From: JARRKU01 sp050288425
GTDB taxonomy: Bacteria > Desulfobacterota > Desulfobacteria > Desulfobacterales > Desulfosarcinaceae
Length of the DNA stretch: 64,000 nt
NCBI GenBank assembly: GCA_050288425.1
Contig: JBNKDU010000147.1
Span: 8,542-72,541 of the forward strand
Reading direction: 5' to 3'
How positions within the stretch are numbered: position 1 is the stretch's first letter; each line of letters opens with the position of its first letter. Shown in pieces: positions 25,283 to 34,806 of this stretch. A program made the position numbers and the translations under genes. The notes beneath the pieces were generated by a model, which saw only the letters and a list, made by a program, of their open reading frames with translations, was not told the origin of the DNA and did no database searches.

Positions 25283-26165
25283 GGGTGTGGCCGGTGACAA
25301 GCCGCAGGGCCTCCAGATATTTTGCCCGCGTGTTTTCCACCACGTCGTCCGGCAAGTGGGGTGCCGGCGGGGACTGATTCCATTGGATGGAGATGAGGTA
25401 ATCGCGCAGATACTGCTTGTCGAAACTTTTTTGGGAGCCGCCGGGCCGGTAGTCGGCAAGGGGCCAGAAGCGGCTTGAATCGGGCGTCAGGACCTCATCG
25501 ATGAGGATGAGCTCACCTTCGAGGATGCCGAACTCAAACTTCGTGTCGGCGATGATGATGCCCTTTTCCAGCGACAGGGCGGCACCTCTCTCATAGATGG
25601 CCAGGGAGAGTTCCCTCACCTTCTCGGCCGTCTCCTTGCCGATGCGGCGGCAGGTCTCTTCAAAGTCGATATTGATATCATGCATCCCCACTTCTTCCTT
25701 GGTGGAAGGCGTAAAGATGGGATGGGGCAGTTTTTCCGATTCCTGCAGGCCGGGCGAAAGCTTGATTCCGCAAACCGTCTGGTCCTTTTGGTAGGATTTC
25801 CAGCCGGAACCGGAAATATAGCCGCGGACCACGCACTCTATGGGCAACGGACGGGTTTTTTTGACCAGCATCGACCGGCCCTGCAGTTGTTGGGCGTGCG
25901 GCTGGCACACATCGGGAAACTCGGCCACATCCCCGGAAATGACGTGATTGGCGACAAGGGGTTTCATAACGTCAAACCAGAATAGGGATATCTGATTGAG
26001 TATTTTGCCTTTATCCGGCACAGGCCGAGGCAGGATGACATCAAAGGCGGAGATCCTGTCTGTCGCCACCATCAGGAAGCTGTCGCCCAGGTCATAGATG
26101 TCGCGGACCTTGCCGCGCTGAACAAGCTCAAGGCCGGGATATTCTGTTTGCAATAATGCCGTCAT
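25272..26165 (-). CDS. purC: Phosphoribosylaminoimidazole-succinocarboxamide synthase (SAICAR synthetase)
   Basis: PurC condenses CAIR with aspartate using ATP in purine synthesis. This 297-residue protein shows the family landmarks LVQRGKVRDIYDLGD (ATP site), TDRISAFDVILP, ECVVRGYISGSGWKSY, IIIADTKFEFG and LIDEVLTPDSSRFW. Length is normal for the Desulfobacterota/yeast-like long form. No other purine gene is nearby. Its 3' end overlaps the ParB-like gene, and a PilZ gene lies 33 bases upstream on the same strand. Confidence 0.95.
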   Translation of the reverse strand: MTALLQTEYPGLELVQRGKVRDIYDLGDSFLMVATDRISAFDVILPRPVPDKGKILNQISLFWFDVMKPLVANHVISGDVAEFPDVCQPHAQQLQGRSMLVKKTRPLPIECVVRGYISGSGWKSYQKDQTVCGIKLSPGLQESEKLPHPIFTPSTKEEVGMHDINIDFEETCRRIGKETAEKVRELSLAIYERGAALSLEKGIIIADTKFEFGILEGELILIDEVLTPDSSRFWPLADYRPGGSQKSFDKQYLRDYLISIQWNQSPPAPHLPDDVVENTRAKYLEALRLVTGHTHGI

Positions 26166-26198
26166 GGTTCTCTGTTTTTCATCCGTGGGAGTTCTGGG

Positions 26199-26543
26199 TT
26201 ACTTGGCATTGAAGGCCATGATGTACTTGTGGAGAATATCGAGCGCGTCGGACCCGATTTCGAAGAACTCGATACCGGATTCAAACATACCGCTGTGATT
26301 CTCTTTGGTATAGACGACACGTCCTTGGATATCAACGACATCTTCTTCGAGGCCAATGGTCAGGGACACCAGATGGCCGACTTCGATGGCCGCATGAGTC
26401 TCCAGCAGAATACCCGATTCGGAAACGTTCAATGTTCGCCCCATGCCTTGCGTGGCACCTTCCTGATTTTCATCCGTATAGACGTAGTTCAGCAAGTGCA
26501 TGGAGTCAATTCTTGAATGCTTTCTCTTTTCTTGGTTGTTCAT
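26199..26543 (-). CDS. Single-domain PilZ protein
   Basis: This 114-residue protein is essentially one PilZ domain: EKRKHSRID (residues 5-13) supplies the Arg switch and LNVSESGILLET the (D/N)xSxxG motif, here Asn-Val-Ser-Glu-Ser-Gly. c-di-GMP binding is well supported. It is the last gene of a minus-strand cluster with a DUF4388-cNMP protein, an MglA-type GTPase and a TPR protein, and likely acts as the c-di-GMP input or output of that cluster. Confidence 0.85.
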   Translation of the reverse strand: MNNQEKRKHSRIDSMHLLNYVYTDENQEGATQGMGRTLNVSESGILLETHAAIEVGHLVSLTIGLEEDVVDIQGRVVYTKENHSGMFESGIEFFEIGSDALDILHKYIMAFNAK

Positions 26544-26579
26544 GTCGCGCTCACTCGTTATGGTTTTGGGCAGGGAAGA

Positions 26580-27758
26580 CTACTTCCCGTCACCAAGCGT
26601 TTGATGATACTTGCCAATGACCTTGGTCGAAACGTTTACGCAGGTGGCCACATTATCGACGAAATTTTTAAATGTCGTTGACAATTGGTTGTATTCGTCT
26701 TTGAGTTGTTCGGGATTCATTTTGCGAACTTTGAATTCGTTGGAGGCCAGTACCGTCGCGTGCTCAGGTTCATGCCCAAGGTCTATGAATGGAAAATGCC
26801 CGAAGTAATCCCCCTTGTATAATTGAACCAGCGGAACGGTGCCGAAGTCGGCAAACCGGACGACGGAGGCAACACCCTCGCGGACGACGTAGACATTCTC
26901 CTCGGTGTTCCCTTGGGTGATAACCGGCTTTTTGTTCTCGACAAAATCGCCGGAGGGCCTTTTGTTCTGACGAAGTTCCACCGCCCTTTCGTTGAGCTGC
27001 TTCAACCTTCGGTCCATACTCAATAGAAATCCACGAAATTCCGGAGAAAGTTTGGCGAATTCCTGAGCCAGCCGTTGTGAATCCAGCACACCCAATTGCA
27101 CATTGCCGATGGCCACGGCAGTGGCCGTCCGAATATGCCCCTGGATCAGGAAGGAAGAAAGACTGCCGATAAAAGATCCGTCTCCCAGACGCACGATGGG
27201 CAGTGTGCCTTCCGGGGTGTCGCGCACAATCTCCACGACGCCCTCGAGAATCACCCAAATCCAACTTCCGTGCTTGCCCTCTTCGACGATATGTTCGCCA
27301 TCGAAGAAATCTTCCTCGTCGGCCACATACATATAATCCACCAGCGGCCCTTTCACGATTGGAATGGCATCCGTATCCTTTTGCATTTTTAGCTCCCCAC
27401 CCAATGCATTGGGGCCAACTTTCTTTACCTGGCCGTCATCCACCATTTTGAGGCCCTCCAGGATAATCCCCATACGACTCTTGGTGATGACACGTTGGCT
27501 GGTGATATTCTCCTTGGAAAACTCGAACTCCCCATCCGTCCATCCGAACAGGGTATATACGGCGTCCAGGCCGGACTTGCTTCCTGAGGAAGCATTGATC
27601 GGATTTCCGTTCTCAAAATAGATGAAGCCCGGCACCTCGGCATAGCGACTGATCAATCGCAAGACGCCGGTGCTGCTATTGGCCCCCAGTAGCTGCATGA
27701 TATCGCCCAGGGCTAGAAATTTCAGATTTCCAGCTAATACGACGTTGTCTCGCATCAT
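26580..27758 (-). CDS. DUF4388 plus two cNMP-binding-like domains, signalling protein
   Basis: In this 392-residue protein, residues about 5-110 form a DUF4388 (PATAN-type) domain, recognised by LAGNLKFLALGDIMQLLGAN and the GFIYFENGNPINA strand. DUF4388 proteins commonly partner with small GTPases. Two cyclic-nucleotide-binding-like folds follow (about 130-245 and 265-375), with phosphate-cassette-like regions GDGSFIGSLSSFL and KGDYFGHFPF. Neither has the full GExxxxxR(T/S)A cassette, so cyclic nucleotide binding is uncertain. The start is 4 bases after the MglA-like stop. Probable role: adaptor or effector of the GTPase. Confidence 0.82.
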   Translation of the reverse strand: MMRDNVVLAGNLKFLALGDIMQLLGANSSTGVLRLISRYAEVPGFIYFENGNPINASSGSKSGLDAVYTLFGWTDGEFEFSKENITSQRVITKSRMGIILEGLKMVDDGQVKKVGPNALGGELKMQKDTDAIPIVKGPLVDYMYVADEEDFFDGEHIVEEGKHGSWIWVILEGVVEIVRDTPEGTLPIVRLGDGSFIGSLSSFLIQGHIRTATAVAIGNVQLGVLDSQRLAQEFAKLSPEFRGFLLSMDRRLKQLNERAVELRQNKRPSGDFVENKKPVITQGNTEENVYVVREGVASVVRFADFGTVPLVQLYKGDYFGHFPFIDLGHEPEHATVLASNEFKVRKMNPEQLKDEYNQLSTTFKNFVDNVATCVNVSTKVIGKYHQTLGDGK

Positions 27759-27762
27759 TGTC

Positions 27763-28377
27763 TTACTGAGCCCACTTGAATTCCTTCTGAAGCGACTTCA
27801 AGGTTTCCTTGAGGCAAGCCTTGAGTGTGATGCCGACACCGTTTCCTTTTACGGCGCTGGCTTCAAACGAGGGCACCTTTAACTGTCGGTTCAAATCGCG
27901 TTCCATCAAATCGATGGGCATCAGGGGAATGCCTTGTTCCGAAAGATCGCGTTTGTTGTATTGCATGACCAGGGGAACCTTGAAGATGCTTTTGCCGTAT
28001 TCTTTCAAATTGGACTGCAAATCCTTTAGTGAGCCCATGTTCTTTTCGCGCCGGACCTCTAAAGAGTCTGCCACGAAAACGATTCCGTCGACGCCCCGCA
28101 ATACCAGCTTGCGAGTGGAACTGTATTTGACCTGGCCTGGAACCGTATATAACTGGACCCGCACGTCACAGCCCCTGATTTGCCCCAAGCCCATGGGTAA
28201 AAAGTCGAAAAAAAGCGTGCGGTCCCCTTCCGTGTTGATAGAAACCATCTCGCCCTTTACCTGCTTCTTGTACTGCGCAAAGATGTACTCCAGGTTCGTG
28301 GTTTTTCCGCACCGTCCAGGTCCGTAAAATACAATTTTGCACTCAATCAATCGCTTTTTTAAATTGAAAATCGCCAT
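27763..28377 (-). CDS. MglA-like small Ras-family GTPase
   Basis: This 204-residue GTPase has P-loop GPGRCGKTT (19-27), a switch-II region with TVPGQ (78-82) in place of the DTAGQ of Ras, typical of MglA, and NKRD (141-144) for guanine recognition. MglA proteins set cell polarity and control type IV pili or gliding. The ATG at 28377, with GGAG nine bases upstream, gives the usual MglA N-terminus; an in-frame codon at 28431 adds 18 atypical residues. No MglB-type activating protein is adjacent. Immediate neighbours are a DUF4388-cNMP protein and a TPR/PilZ-like protein; the MSHA-type pilus locus lies 8 kb away. Confidence 0.88.
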   Translation of the reverse strand: MAIFNLKKRLIECKIVFYGPGRCGKTTNLEYIFAQYKKQVKGEMVSINTEGDRTLFFDFLPMGLGQIRGCDVRVQLYTVPGQVKYSSTRKLVLRGVDGIVFVADSLEVRREKNMGSLKDLQSNLKEYGKSIFKVPLVMQYNKRDLSEQGIPLMPIDLMERDLNRQLKVPSFEASAVKGNGVGITLKACLKETLKSLQKEFKWAQ

Positions 28378-28522
28378 AACCCAAGACTCCAAAGATGGCC
28401 TTTGAAAGTTGTTGTCTCTATGTTCCGCCAAAATGACGGCCTGCTAACTCTCTACTGCATCGAAAGCTTTTCACGAAAAATCATGAAGTGGACGACCTCC
28501 ATTGGCTCGATCATGCGTCCGA

Positions 28523-29458
28523 TCAGGAGCTCTTGATACGGATATCCAGGCAGTAGTCCCCTTGTTTGGGTCCTGATTTGATCTGCGTTTTCGATGAGAC
28601 CACACCCAATCCATTAAAGATCGCAATGGGTGAATAAAATTGGATATCCTTTAATTCCATGCCCGCTTTCAAATCTTCAATCAGACTCTGATCCTGTTTG
28701 GATATGATCAAGCTCAGCATGTTCCCGGATTGAAAGTTGACGTCGAACTCTACCATTTCCCCCTTGCGCGGACCGCTCTCAAAGGTGATGCCGATGGAAG
28801 TGATATCCAGAAATTCCTCATCGTTTTCATCTGACGCCGCCGCACCGGAATCCTGATCGAGCCCCATGGTTTCACCGGTTGACACAGGCTCGAGCAGGGG
28901 CACATTTACGCCTTTTTTATTCAAGGCATCCTCCAGATAGACCCGGACCAATTCCAACTGATTGGACTGAAATCGATTCTGGGAATGCCATTGATGATAT
29001 TGGTTGACGGCCTCCTCGTGCGATCCTGCCGCCATGTGGCAGCGCAGGATGTTCTTGGCCACCTCCACTTTCAGGGCATCCTTTTCCAGAAGGGCATTCA
29101 ACTCCGCAAGGGCCCTGTCGAACTGGCCGAACTTGGCCAGCGCCACCGCGCCTTCCAAAGCGGCAGCATCCTCATCCTTGTTTTCGGCAAATGCAAACAA
29201 ATTCTTGATCAGGTCCTGGGCTTTTTTGGACAACTCCGGCGAACTGGGACCCTTTTCCACCTTTTCCTTGGTGTGGTCCAAAGCTTGGATCTTCTCGCTG
29301 ATGGCACTCAGCAAGCTCTTTTTGTTCTTCAGTCTGGGCAGAGAATCAACGAAATTCAGGGCGTCCTGGTACTTGTTGTAAGCTTCTGCGATCAATCCCT
29401 GGGAACGATAGATTTCCGCCTCCTGAAGCATCGATTTGAGTTGCTGCTTAATATTCAT
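28523..29458 (-). CDS. Helical (TPR-like) protein with C-terminal PilZ-like domain
   Basis: This 311-residue protein begins with TPR-like helices (residues 1-185: SQGLIAEAYNKYQDAL, AKFGQFDRALAELNALL, AAGSHEEAVNQYHQW). An acidic linker follows to about 225 and then a beta-rich domain (about 228-311). In that domain, PRKGEMVEFDVNF and SPIAIFNGLGVVSSK resemble a degenerate PilZ fold. There is no signal peptide. It is the first gene of the MglA cluster, 145 bases upstream of the GTPase. The TPR part probably mediates protein contacts. The PilZ assignment is tentative because the Arg switch is absent. Confidence 0.65.
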   Translation of the reverse strand: MNIKQQLKSMLQEAEIYRSQGLIAEAYNKYQDALNFVDSLPRLKNKKSLLSAISEKIQALDHTKEKVEKGPSSPELSKKAQDLIKNLFAFAENKDEDAAALEGAVALAKFGQFDRALAELNALLEKDALKVEVAKNILRCHMAAGSHEEAVNQYHQWHSQNRFQSNQLELVRVYLEDALNKKGVNVPLLEPVSTGETMGLDQDSGAAASDENDEEFLDITSIGITFESGPRKGEMVEFDVNFQSGNMLSLIISKQDQSLIEDLKAGMELKDIQFYSPIAIFNGLGVVSSKTQIKSGPKQGDYCLDIRIKSS

Positions 29459-29862
29459 GAACGATCTCGTACATGATCAACGATTTAGGATGTTGTTGGT
29501 TCCCACGGATGAATACTCCAGGCGTTTCCATGGCCTTTCCGCCTGTCGGCCGAAGGGCTTTTTGAAACTCGACCTGTGCCGCGGGTCATGTTTCTTTTAC
29601 CGTGCATGACAGGACCAAGTCAATATTTAATAGTTATTTAAATAAGCTACCTGGATGCCGTATGGATGCCGGTGTCGTTGCCGGCATTGACCCGGCCTGC
29701 CGCTCGGCGACGCGAAAAAGGCGATCCGCGCCCACTCCGACAGACCGGTTTCACGGTTGACACCCTATAGTGCTTGTGGCAAAATTTTTTCCCTTCTTTT
29801 GCCTTGGGAGATCGTTCCTCGAAACGATTTCATTCCACAAACGCCAACCTAGGAGACCTTCA
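29459..29862. other. Divergent intergenic region
   Basis: These 404 bases between the minus-strand TPR gene and mdh contain no gene. The central AT-rich part (29615-29650) probably holds the promoter of the leftward MglA cluster, though no clear -35/-10 pair was picked. The right part holds the mdh promoter and its AGGAG ribosome site at 29851. Confidence 0.4.
29757..29785 (+). promoter_or_regulatory. Predicted sigma-70 promoter of mdh
   Basis: TTGACA at 29757-29762, a 17-base spacer and CAAAAT at 29780-29785 face mdh. Transcription would start near 29792, giving a leader of about 70 bases. Confidence 0.45.
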
Positions 29863-30840
29863 ATGAATGCACCCGTTCGAGTCACCGTCACCGGAGCGGC
29901 CGGCCAGATCAGCTACTCCATCATTTTCCGTATCGCCAACGGCGATATGTTCGGCAAAGACCAGCCCGTCATCCTGCAATTGCTCGAAATTCCACCGGCC
30001 ATGGGCGCGCTCAACGGCGTTGTCATGGAGCTCAAGGATTGTGCATTTCCGCTCGTTGCCGGCGTGGTCGCCACCGATGATCCCAACATTGCCTTCAAGG
30101 AAGCCGACTACGCGGTATTGATCGGCGCACGCCCCCGCGGTCCGGGAATGGAACGATCCGATCTGCTCAAGGCCAACGCGGAAATCTTTTCCGTTCAGGG
30201 AAAGGCACTCAATGACCATGCCAATCCAAACGTCAAAATCCTGGTGGTGGGCAACCCGGCCAACACCAATGCCCTGATCACCCTGAAAAACGCGCCCGAC
30301 CTGAATCCCAGGAACATAACCGCCATGATGCGTCTGGATCACAATCGCGCCTTATCCCAACTGGCGGAAAAGACCGACAGCAAAACCACCCGAATCGATA
30401 AAATGGTCGTCTGGGGCAACCACAGCACCACCCAATATCCCGATATCAGTTACGCAACCGTGGATGGCAAGCCGGCCAGTGACCTGGTGGACAATGCATG
30501 GCGCAACGACAACTTTATTCCCACGGTGCAAAAACGGGGGGCGGCGATTATCCAAGCGCGGGGTGCCTCCAGCGCCGCCTCGGCCGCCTCGGCCGCCATC
30601 GATCATATGCGTGACTGGGCCCTCGGCAGCAATGGCAAGTGGGTCAGCATGGGAGTGTACAGCCGGGGCAACTCCTACGATATCGACGAGGACATCATTT
30701 TTTCCTTTCCGATCATCTGTGAAAGCGGCCAATGGAAAGAAATCAGCGGCCTTGAAGTCAGCGAGGCCAGCCGGGACCGGCTGACTGTGACGGAAAAGGA
30801 ATTGTTGAGCGAAAAGGCAGCCATCGCCGATCTGCTATAA
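29863..30840 (+). CDS. mdh: Malate dehydrogenase
   Basis: This 325-residue NAD-dependent malate dehydrogenase interconverts malate and oxaloacetate in the TCA cycle. It is of the cytosolic-type group, with TGAAGQISYSIIFRIANG at the nucleotide fold, the substrate-binding arginine loop GARPRGPGMERSDLL, NPANTNALI, and the catalytic His in WGNHSTTQYPD. AGGAG at 29851 fixes the ATG at 29863. It is monocistronic: it has its own predicted promoter, and a strong terminator 24 bases after the stop. Confidence 0.95.
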   Translation: MNAPVRVTVTGAAGQISYSIIFRIANGDMFGKDQPVILQLLEIPPAMGALNGVVMELKDCAFPLVAGVVATDDPNIAFKEADYAVLIGARPRGPGMERSDLLKANAEIFSVQGKALNDHANPNVKILVVGNPANTNALITLKNAPDLNPRNITAMMRLDHNRALSQLAEKTDSKTTRIDKMVVWGNHSTTQYPDISYATVDGKPASDLVDNAWRNDNFIPTVQKRGAAIIQARGASSAASAASAAIDHMRDWALGSNGKWVSMGVYSRGNSYDIDEDIIFSFPIICESGQWKEISGLEVSEASRDRLTVTEKELLSEKAAIADLL

Positions 30841-30863
30841 GTCGAAATCGCCATCCATAACGA

Positions 30864-30900
30864 ATGGGGATGCCCATCCGGGCATCCCCATTTTGATTTT
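30864..30900 (+). terminator. Rho-independent terminator of mdh
   Basis: A perfect 12-base stem (30864-30875 with 30880-30891, core GGGGATGCCC/GGGCATCCCC) with a four-base ATCC loop is followed by TTTGATTTT. It lies between the converging mdh and uvrC genes. Confidence 0.9.
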
Positions 30901-30906
30901 GAACGA

Positions 30907-32772
30907 TCAGGAAGGTCCTTTCCGGATTTTGGCGAGTTCCGACTGGATGGTCTTTGCCAGTGTCTGGGTGATGCCGGGCAATTGCTGAAGATCTTGCAGA
31001 CTGGCGGCTTCGATGGAAGCGACACTGCCGAACCGCGTGAGCAACTGTTTTTTGCGCTGCGGCCCGACTCCCGGAATCCGGTCCAGTACCGATACCAGAG
31101 ACGCCGAACCCCGACGCTTGCGTTGATAGGATATGGCGGCTCGGTGGGCCTCATCCCGAATGCGTTGCAGAAAGAGCAGCAAATCGGCCTGTTTGCCGAA
31201 CTGAACCGGATTGAGCCGGTACGGAAGGTAGATTTTATCGGCGGTTTCCCCCTGGGATTCATCCTTCTTGGCAATGGCGGCCACGCCGAATCGATTGTTC
31301 AGCCCCAAGCGCTCCAGAACCGCCAGGGCCACATTCAACTGTCCCTTGCCGCCGTCCACCAATAATAAATCCGGCAGCGGCGCATCCTTCGATGACTTGC
31401 CGAATCTGCGCTGCAACACCTCTTCCATGCCTTCGTAATCGTCATGACGCGCGCTTTTTATCAGCCGATAGCGTCGGTAGCCATCGCCAAAGGGACGGCC
31501 CCTTTGAAATACCACCATGGCCGCCACCTGATGGGTGCCAAACAGGTTGGAATTGTCGAAACACTCGATCCGCATTGGAGAACGATCGAGCCGCAGCTTC
31601 TTTTGCAGACGATCCAGCAGTTCCATTTGCAAGGCATCTCCATCGGCGACCCGTTTCAGCACCTCCCGGGCATTCTCCATGGCCATGTCGACCAGTCGGG
31701 CCTTTTGCCCCCTTTGCGGCCGGTGAAGGCGAACCTGGGTGCCGCGAATTTCGCTGAGACGCTCCTGGACATATTGCCGGTTGGCGGGAAGTTCGCTGAC
31801 CAGTATCTCGGCGGGGATCTCCTGCCGGATCGCGTACAATTGCTGAATGAATTGATTCATCTGCACATCGGTCGATCCGACGGCGGACTCGAAAAAATAC
31901 GGCCGGCTGCCCAGCAGGAAACCTCCGCGGACCCTGAGCATTACGGCAATGGAGGTCTCCGCTTCACTCATCAGGGCAACCACATCCCGATCCTTCAGGT
32001 CTGTGGTTACCATCACCTGCCTCTCCAGGGTCTTTTCGAGGGCAAACATTTTATCGCGCAGGGAGGCCGCCTTTTCGAAATTCTGCTCCCGGGCGGCATC
32101 CTGCATCTCCTTCTTGATCTTGCGAATCAGCTCCGGGGTACGACCGCGCAAAAAGGCGATCACTTCGTCGACGATCCCTTTGTATACTTCCGGAGCCACG
32201 TCCTGGGTGCAGGGCGCCAGACAGAGTCCCAGTTGGTAGTTCAAACACGGACGTGTCCGACCGTGAAAGGTCGTGCTGTTGCATTTGCGCAACTTGAAGG
32301 TTTTATGAATGAATTTCAGGGTCTGGCGCACCGCCGCGCTTGACGCATAGGGGCCGAAATAGAGCGCGCCGTCATTCTTGATTCTGCGCACGATATTCAG
32401 ATCCGGAAACGGCTGGCTCAAATCGAGCCTCAGGGAGGGATAACGCTTGTCATCCTTGAGCACCACATTGTATCGCGGCCGATGCTTCTTGATCAGGTTG
32501 GATTCTAAAATGAAGGCTTCTTTCTCGGTACGCGTCAGGATGGTTTCCAGCCTGGCCACCTTGCTCACCAGCACCCTGGTTTTGGGATCCAGGGGTCGCC
32601 GGGATTGGAAATAGGTTTGCACGCGCTTTTTCAGGTCCCGCGCCTTTCCGATATACAGGATGCGTCCATTCGCATTCATAAATAGATAGACCCCTGGCGC
32701 TTTGGCAATGCCGGCCACTTGTCGCCGTAAAGTCTCCGGATAGGCAGTCTGGGCGGGTGATGTTTTGTCCAT
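30907..32772 (-). CDS. uvrC: UvrC, excinuclease ABC subunit C
   Basis: UvrC makes both incisions in nucleotide excision repair. In this 621-residue protein the GIY-YIG domain opens with PGVYLFMNANGRILYIGKAR. A Cys cluster follows (LRKCNSTTF, RPCLNYQLGLCLAPC), then the UVR motif near 210, the RNase H-like endonuclease half with ECFDNSNLFGTHQVAAMV and LLVDGGKGQL, and C-terminal helix-hairpin-helix repeats (RIPGVGPQRKKQLL). The ATG at 32772 is one base after the uvrB stop, which indicates coupled translation; an upstream in-frame codon at 32820 lies inside uvrB. Confidence 0.95.
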   Translation of the reverse strand: MDKTSPAQTAYPETLRRQVAGIAKAPGVYLFMNANGRILYIGKARDLKKRVQTYFQSRRPLDPKTRVLVSKVARLETILTRTEKEAFILESNLIKKHRPRYNVVLKDDKRYPSLRLDLSQPFPDLNIVRRIKNDGALYFGPYASSAAVRQTLKFIHKTFKLRKCNSTTFHGRTRPCLNYQLGLCLAPCTQDVAPEVYKGIVDEVIAFLRGRTPELIRKIKKEMQDAAREQNFEKAASLRDKMFALEKTLERQVMVTTDLKDRDVVALMSEAETSIAVMLRVRGGFLLGSRPYFFESAVGSTDVQMNQFIQQLYAIRQEIPAEILVSELPANRQYVQERLSEIRGTQVRLHRPQRGQKARLVDMAMENAREVLKRVADGDALQMELLDRLQKKLRLDRSPMRIECFDNSNLFGTHQVAAMVVFQRGRPFGDGYRRYRLIKSARHDDYEGMEEVLQRRFGKSSKDAPLPDLLLVDGGKGQLNVALAVLERLGLNNRFGVAAIAKKDESQGETADKIYLPYRLNPVQFGKQADLLLFLQRIRDEAHRAAISYQRKRRGSASLVSVLDRIPGVGPQRKKQLLTRFGSVASIEAASLQDLQQLPGITQTLAKTIQSELAKIRKGPS

Positions 32773-32773
32773 G

Positions 32774-34786
32774 CTATTGCTCGAACACGATGCGTTCCCG
32801 CAGGCGCTTGATTTTGTCACGCAGGTCGGCAGCCTTCTCGAATTCCAGGTCCCGCGCCGCCTGCAGCATCTCGGCTTCCAATTCGGCGACGGTGCGGTCG
32901 ATTTTATCCGGATCGCGGTAATCCGCCTCCGGCTGGGAGACGTCGTTGAAATCCGATGCGGACGCTTCTTCGTACAGGTTGTCGAACACCTGCCGGACCT
33001 CCTTGCGGATGGAGGTCGGTACGATATGGTGGGCCTGGTTATAGAGATGTTGAATCTGCCGACGACGGTCGGCCTCCTCCATGGCCCGGGTCATGGAAGG
33101 GGTCACGGAATCGGCGTAGAGAACCACCCGGCCATTGACATTCCTGGCGGCCCGGCCGAAGGTCTGGATCAACGACCGCGTCGAACGCAGAAATCCTTCC
33201 TTGTCCGCGTCCAGTATCGCCACCAGGGAGACCTCGGGGATGTCCAGCCCTTCCCGGAGCAGGTTGATCCCCACCAGGACATCGAACTGACCGGCGCGCA
33301 GATCCTGGATTATATCCATCCTTTCCAGAGTGGAAATATCCGAATGCAGGTACCGGATGGCCACGCCCAGATCGGCGTAATACTCCGTCAAATCCTCTGC
33401 CATGCGTTTGGTCAACGTGGTGACCAGAACGCGCTCCCCTCGCTCGATGCTTTGGATGATTTCCTGATGGAGATCGTCTACCTGGTTGCCCGCGGACTTC
33501 ACCTGGATCGCCGGATCGATCAGGCCCGTTGGTCTGACGATCTGCTCCACCAGGCTGCCATCGGCCTTCTCGATTTCATAATCTGCCGGGGTGGCCGATA
33601 CGTAGATGACTTGTGGCGCACGGGCTTGCCATTCATCGAATCGCAACGGCCGATTGTCCAGTGCCGACGGCAGACGGAAACCGTAGCGAACCAGGGTCTC
33701 CTTGCGGGACCGGTCGCCCTTGTACATCGCCCGGATCTGGGGGATACCGATGTGGCTCTCGTCGATGAACATCAGAAAGTCGTCGGGAAAATAGTCCAGC
33801 AGCGTGGGCGGCGGTTCGCCCGGCGCCCTGGCGGTGAGATGCCGGGAATAATTTTCGATCCCGTTGCAATATCCCAGCTCCTGAATCATCTCCAGATCGA
33901 ACCGGGTGCGCTCTTCCAGGCGTTGGGCCTCGATCAGCCGGTTTTCCGTGCGCAGCCGATCGACTTCGACCTTGAGTTCGTCCATGATGGTCTGCATGGC
34001 CCTTTTCAAGGTTGTGCGCGTGGTGACATAGTGGCTGGCCGGAAACACCGTGGTCGCCTGCAGGGATTTACGGGAAATCCCCCGCAAAGGATCGATTTCG
34101 GCGATGGCGTCGATGGTGTCGCCGAAGAAGTCGATGCGCAGCGCCGTGCTCTCCTCGTAAGCCGGGAATATTTCCACCCGGTCGCCACGCACGCGAAATG
34201 TGCCGCGGTGAAAATCCAAATCGTTGCGCTGATATTGCATGGCCACGAGATCGCGCAACAAACTTTCCCTGGAAAGATCCTGGTCCAGGGACAAATCGAC
34301 GCGCATCTCCAGGTAATCCTCCGGTGCCCCCAAACCGAAAATGCACGACACGCTGGCAACCACCAGCACATCGCGCCGTGATAGCACCGAACGGGTAGCC
34401 GAATGGCGCATCTTATCGATCATCTCGTTGATGGAGGAGTCTTTCTGAATATAGGTATCGGTGGTGGGGATATACGCTTCCGGTTGGTAATAGTCGTAAT
34501 AGCTGACGAAATATTCGACGGCGTTTTCAGGAAAGAGCTGTCTGAATTCCTGGTAAAGCTGGGCGGCGAGTGTCTTATTGGGTGCAATGACCAGGGACGG
34601 TCGGTTGGTTTGGGCGACCACCTGGGCCATGGTGAACGTCTTTCCCGAACCGGTGACCCCTAGCAGCACCTGATGGGAATGCCCCTCTTCGACCCCCTTG
34701 CAAAGTGCATCGATGGCCCTGGGCTGATCCCCCTTGGGTGAGAACTCGGAAACCAGATGAAATCGTTCCATTGCAACCGTCGCCAT
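32774..34786 (-). CDS. uvrB: UvrB, excinuclease ABC subunit B
   Basis: UvrB is the damage-verifying helicase-like subunit of excision repair. This 670-residue protein has Walker A GVTGSGKTFTMAQ, the beta-hairpin region YFVSYYDYYQPEAYIP, the DESH box (MFIDESHIGIP), helicase motifs VSATPADYE and QTFGRAARN, and the C-terminal UVR motif that binds UvrC. It lies directly upstream of uvrC. A second Met five codons in (MERFHLV) may be the true start. The 126-base leader contains a perfect dyad. Confidence 0.96.
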   Translation of the reverse strand: MATVAMERFHLVSEFSPKGDQPRAIDALCKGVEEGHSHQVLLGVTGSGKTFTMAQVVAQTNRPSLVIAPNKTLAAQLYQEFRQLFPENAVEYFVSYYDYYQPEAYIPTTDTYIQKDSSINEMIDKMRHSATRSVLSRRDVLVVASVSCIFGLGAPEDYLEMRVDLSLDQDLSRESLLRDLVAMQYQRNDLDFHRGTFRVRGDRVEIFPAYEESTALRIDFFGDTIDAIAEIDPLRGISRKSLQATTVFPASHYVTTRTTLKRAMQTIMDELKVEVDRLRTENRLIEAQRLEERTRFDLEMIQELGYCNGIENYSRHLTARAPGEPPPTLLDYFPDDFLMFIDESHIGIPQIRAMYKGDRSRKETLVRYGFRLPSALDNRPLRFDEWQARAPQVIYVSATPADYEIEKADGSLVEQIVRPTGLIDPAIQVKSAGNQVDDLHQEIIQSIERGERVLVTTLTKRMAEDLTEYYADLGVAIRYLHSDISTLERMDIIQDLRAGQFDVLVGINLLREGLDIPEVSLVAILDADKEGFLRSTRSLIQTFGRAARNVNGRVVLYADSVTPSMTRAMEEADRRRQIQHLYNQAHHIVPTSIRKEVRQVFDNLYEEASASDFNDVSQPEADYRDPDKIDRTVAELEAEMLQAARDLEFEKAADLRDKIKRLRERIVFEQ

Positions 34787-34806
34787 ATTTCCCTGTGTTG
34801 GATATT

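Noticed and set aside
32765..34381. 538-codon open frame antisense to uvrB
   Set aside because: uvrB is unambiguous and the antisense translation resembles no protein family.
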